Position numbers and translations under genes: made by a program
The notes under the pieces: generated by a model
Told to the model about the DNA's origin: nothing
The model's input: only the letters and a program-made list of their open reading frames with translations
The model's database searches: none
In this document: in pieces, positions 61,728 to 64,000 of the stretch
Position numbering within the stretch: the first letter of the stretch is position 1
Layout: each line of letters starts with the position of its first letter
Assembly: GCA_022702545.1 (NCBI GenBank)
Contig: JAHRBC010000003.1
Coordinates: 2,976,001-3,040,000 of the forward strand
Length of the DNA: 64,000 bases
Source of the DNA: Phycomyces nitens
Taxonomy: Eukaryota; Mucoromycota; Mucoromycetes; Mucorales; Phycomycetaceae
Direction: 5' to 3'

Positions 61728-64000
61728 TTACTGCTTAATAGTAAAGAATGTACTACAGAGCTTGGCTTTTGCGCATTCACCGAGCATGATCTTTTGATCG
61801 GTTGGTGTCCAGACGTATTGTTCAGGAATATTTTCCCTCTTCATGCCCTTTACTAAATACACTTCATGGTAGCGTCTTGACTTTGCAAGTAATCTAGAAA
61901 TCGTAAAGATTAGCTTCATCATCATTGAAATGATCCACAAAACTCACTGTCTGTATCTTGGTACTTCTCCAGATCCACCCATCACGACAACAACAGTAGA
62001 AGGAGGCAAGTTCTCATAGAGTTCCTTGAACAATAGATCGAATCGAGCCAATTTAGATGCCGTTTCATGCTCATCCGAGAATGCCTGGGGAATCACATTA
62101 GGTACTTCCTCCTCCTCCTGTGTATCATCTATGCTTTGCAGACTGCGGAACTTTGATAGAACGAAATCCCGTGTCTTGATCTTTTCAGTTATCTTTTCAA
62201 CCAATTCCTTGTCGGTATCACATCGAACATATTCACTTCCAACCGTAGAGCCCAACAGACGGTTGGTAGCATCGGCACTCTCGAGGATAGCACCAGACTT
62301 TGGTGGATCAAACTTTCGGAGGCGGTCAAAGATCAATTCTGTCTTCTTGCCATATACACCAAAACCTGGACCACGTTCCAATTTGAGCTTGAAGAGATCG
62401 AGGGTTGCACGGGCATCTTCTGCGGAATCGTGACCAATGGTATTTTCGTTTTGTTCCTGAATACCACGCTTCAAGAAAGTGCGAGCAAGCATCTTGAGAC
62501 CTGGTCTGTAGGGAGGACCCTTGTAGTGATCAAATAGAAGCGATGTATCGGCACAGTAAGGGTGAACAAGTTTCATGGCTTTTAAATCGTTATCTAAACT
62601 GTGGCCGATCAAGAGGACATCGTGGTCGACGATTTTACGAATGTGTTTTTGGGCACGAGTGAATGAACAGTTGGTGCTGTTCATGATCTCTGGGGTAATA
62701 CCAGAATATTGTGTCAAGTAATCCACAACAGGTTCATCAGGCTTTACAATCTCATCAAGCACGACATTTCCATCTGTACAGATCATTGATCAATATTCTA
62801 ATGTTCTCGGTCAAGCAAGAGACTTTACCTTCGTTGATCAAGGTCACACGTGCGAGGGCACTTCCACTAGCTGTCAATACCTACAGTAAAGAACAAGGTT
62901 AGCTTGGACATATATGAATCCTGATATAATATCATTTCTTACCATCTCACAATCTACGGCAATCAACTTCTTTTCTTTTGAGGGGACTTTGACGGCTCTG
63001 GTTTCTTTCCAACCTTCACCCAAGGTCACAGTAGGATCCATTGAAGGAGGAATAGGGTAGTCGGCCGCCTTGAGCTGATCGAGTGTCATTACATAGTATT
63101 CTTTCATATTATCCTTGTGCTCAATTGAACCTACAACCCAAAAAGTTGGTCAAAAATGTTTGTATTTTGTATTTACCAGACTTACGATCCCATTTCTCCT
63201 GGAGCATCTTGTTTTTCTCGGTCAAACTGACATCGCATTTGAGAAGTTCAGAGATGGGAGACTCGATCTTGCCCTTCTCGCCCGATAATTTACTCACAAT
63301 CATATGACTGAATTTACTAGCAAAAAATGGCATGGAAGATTTTCCAATCGAGTCTTCTTTAAGATCAGTGAGAGAAATGGCATTTGGTACATTTTGGCGG
63401 TTCTTTTCTGCTCCAAAGTAAGTGATATCCAGACCCTGAGCAAATACGACCACCAGGTTCTTTACCAGACCCTTGTTAACAATCGGAGCCCAGGAAGGAG
63501 TCGAGGCCTCGGTAAGACAGTAGAGGATGAATTGGCGGATGCTTTTGAGGGGCATCTTCACCTTTACTTCCTGGGGTCTAAGGCTAAGTGAAGGCACTTT
63601 GACCTAAGATGAGATCAGCAATTGATAAATGGCTAAATGTATCTTTGTATTCTTACCACAACACCATCAACAGTCTTTCGGGCCAGTTTAGCCAGACGCT
63701 TCTTCTCTCTGTTCTTCTTGATTCTTTCCTTGACATCTTCAGGGTCTGTGGATGCCTTTACATTATTTTTTGCAATGAAAAGTTTGGCAGCTGGCTTTTT
63801 AATAGCTGTAGAGGTCCTGGTTAGTGTGACTTGAACATCCATATAACCTGTATTGTATCCTACCATGGATTCTTGGTTGGGCTGGTTCCTTTTTATTTTC
63901 AGAAAGACTTTTTGAGGCCAATTCTTTGCCCTTTTCCTTTTCCTTTTTCTCCTTCTTTTTCTTTTCGTCCAAAGGCTTGGTTATCTTTGTAGGTTCGACA
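61728..64000 (-). CDS. REX1/RNH70-type RNA exonuclease (N terminus outside window)
   Basis: 3'-5' exoribonuclease of the DEDDh family that trims 5S rRNA, tRNA and other RNA 3' ends in the nucleus. Seven minus-strand exons are in view: 63864-64000 (partial), 63657-63805, 63186-63603, 62943-63130, 62829-62880, 61948-62773, 61728-61893. A Lys-rich N-terminal segment (DEKKKKEKKEKEK) precedes a regulatory domain (NLVVVFAQGLDITYFG). The exonuclease follows with Exo I (LIAVDCEM, Asp and Glu), Exo II (LIGHSLDNDLKAMKL) and Exo III (HDSAEDARATLDL, His and Asp). A C-terminal ring-like region has STVVVVMGGSGEVP. The donor of the exon ending at 63186 could instead be at 63177, adding three residues. Confidence 0.92.

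Overview
This is nuclear DNA from a filamentous fungus, most probably an early-diverging Mucoromycota/Mucorales-type genome such as Phycomyces. That placement is inferred from gene content, many short introns, AT-rich microsatellite-laden spacers and Tc1/LINE relics; I could not run a search. Almost every gene is split by introns, mostly about 45-90 nt, with GTAAGT-like donors and TAG/CAG acceptors. I reconstructed exon chains by hand, and nearly every one closes in frame. Coordinates given for a gene are the span from start codon to stop codon.

Left third (1-23 kb), gene-dense: the 3' end of a coiled-coil protein; a small PLDc_N-like membrane protein; a mitochondrial thiamine-pyrophosphate-type carrier (TPC1); a complete protein kinase C (HR1-HR1-C2-C1-C1-kinase); the complex I Fe-S assembly ATPase IND1/NUBPL; a tiny two-exon QCR9 (complex III); a G-protein alpha subunit; a TFIIIC subunit 6-like protein; anthranilate synthase I (TRP2) with a GCN4/Cpc1-type TGAGTCA upstream; and a HID1-family protein.

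Middle (23-39.6 kb), gene-poor: a degenerate ORF that may be a Fanzor/TnpB-like relic; a homeodomain gene whose recognition helix is split by an intron; a membrane-anchored class 3 lipase; a decayed Tc1/mariner transposase; a 488-bp foldback element with 213-bp arms and TA target duplications; and the ATP synthase inhibitor IF1.

Right third (39.6-64 kb), gene-dense: a giant DIP2/Mug62-type protein (DMAP1-binding domain plus two adenylate-forming domains, about 1900 aa); the PLP-homeostasis protein YggS/PLPBP; a 96-aa putative lipid-anchored protein; an SLC35C2/Ymd8-type transporter divergent from ELP5; ERV41; a His-rich ZIP zinc transporter; a WBP4-like splicing factor whose start codon is split by an intron; an AT-hook/coiled-coil protein; an F-box protein with a plant-like PP2 lectin domain; a 5'-truncated LINE with 14-bp target duplications just downstream of it; and the 3' part of a REX1-type RNA exonuclease running off the window edge.

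Functionally the genes are unrelated housekeeping and signalling genes, not an operon or cluster. The most unusual property is at the RNA-processing level. Seven introns use GC-AG borders, all with the identical G|GCAAGT donor, out of roughly 110 introns. There is also one apparent GA-AG intron, a 6-nt first coding exon, a split ATG and an intron inside a homeodomain helix. No rRNA, tRNA or CRISPR features were seen.
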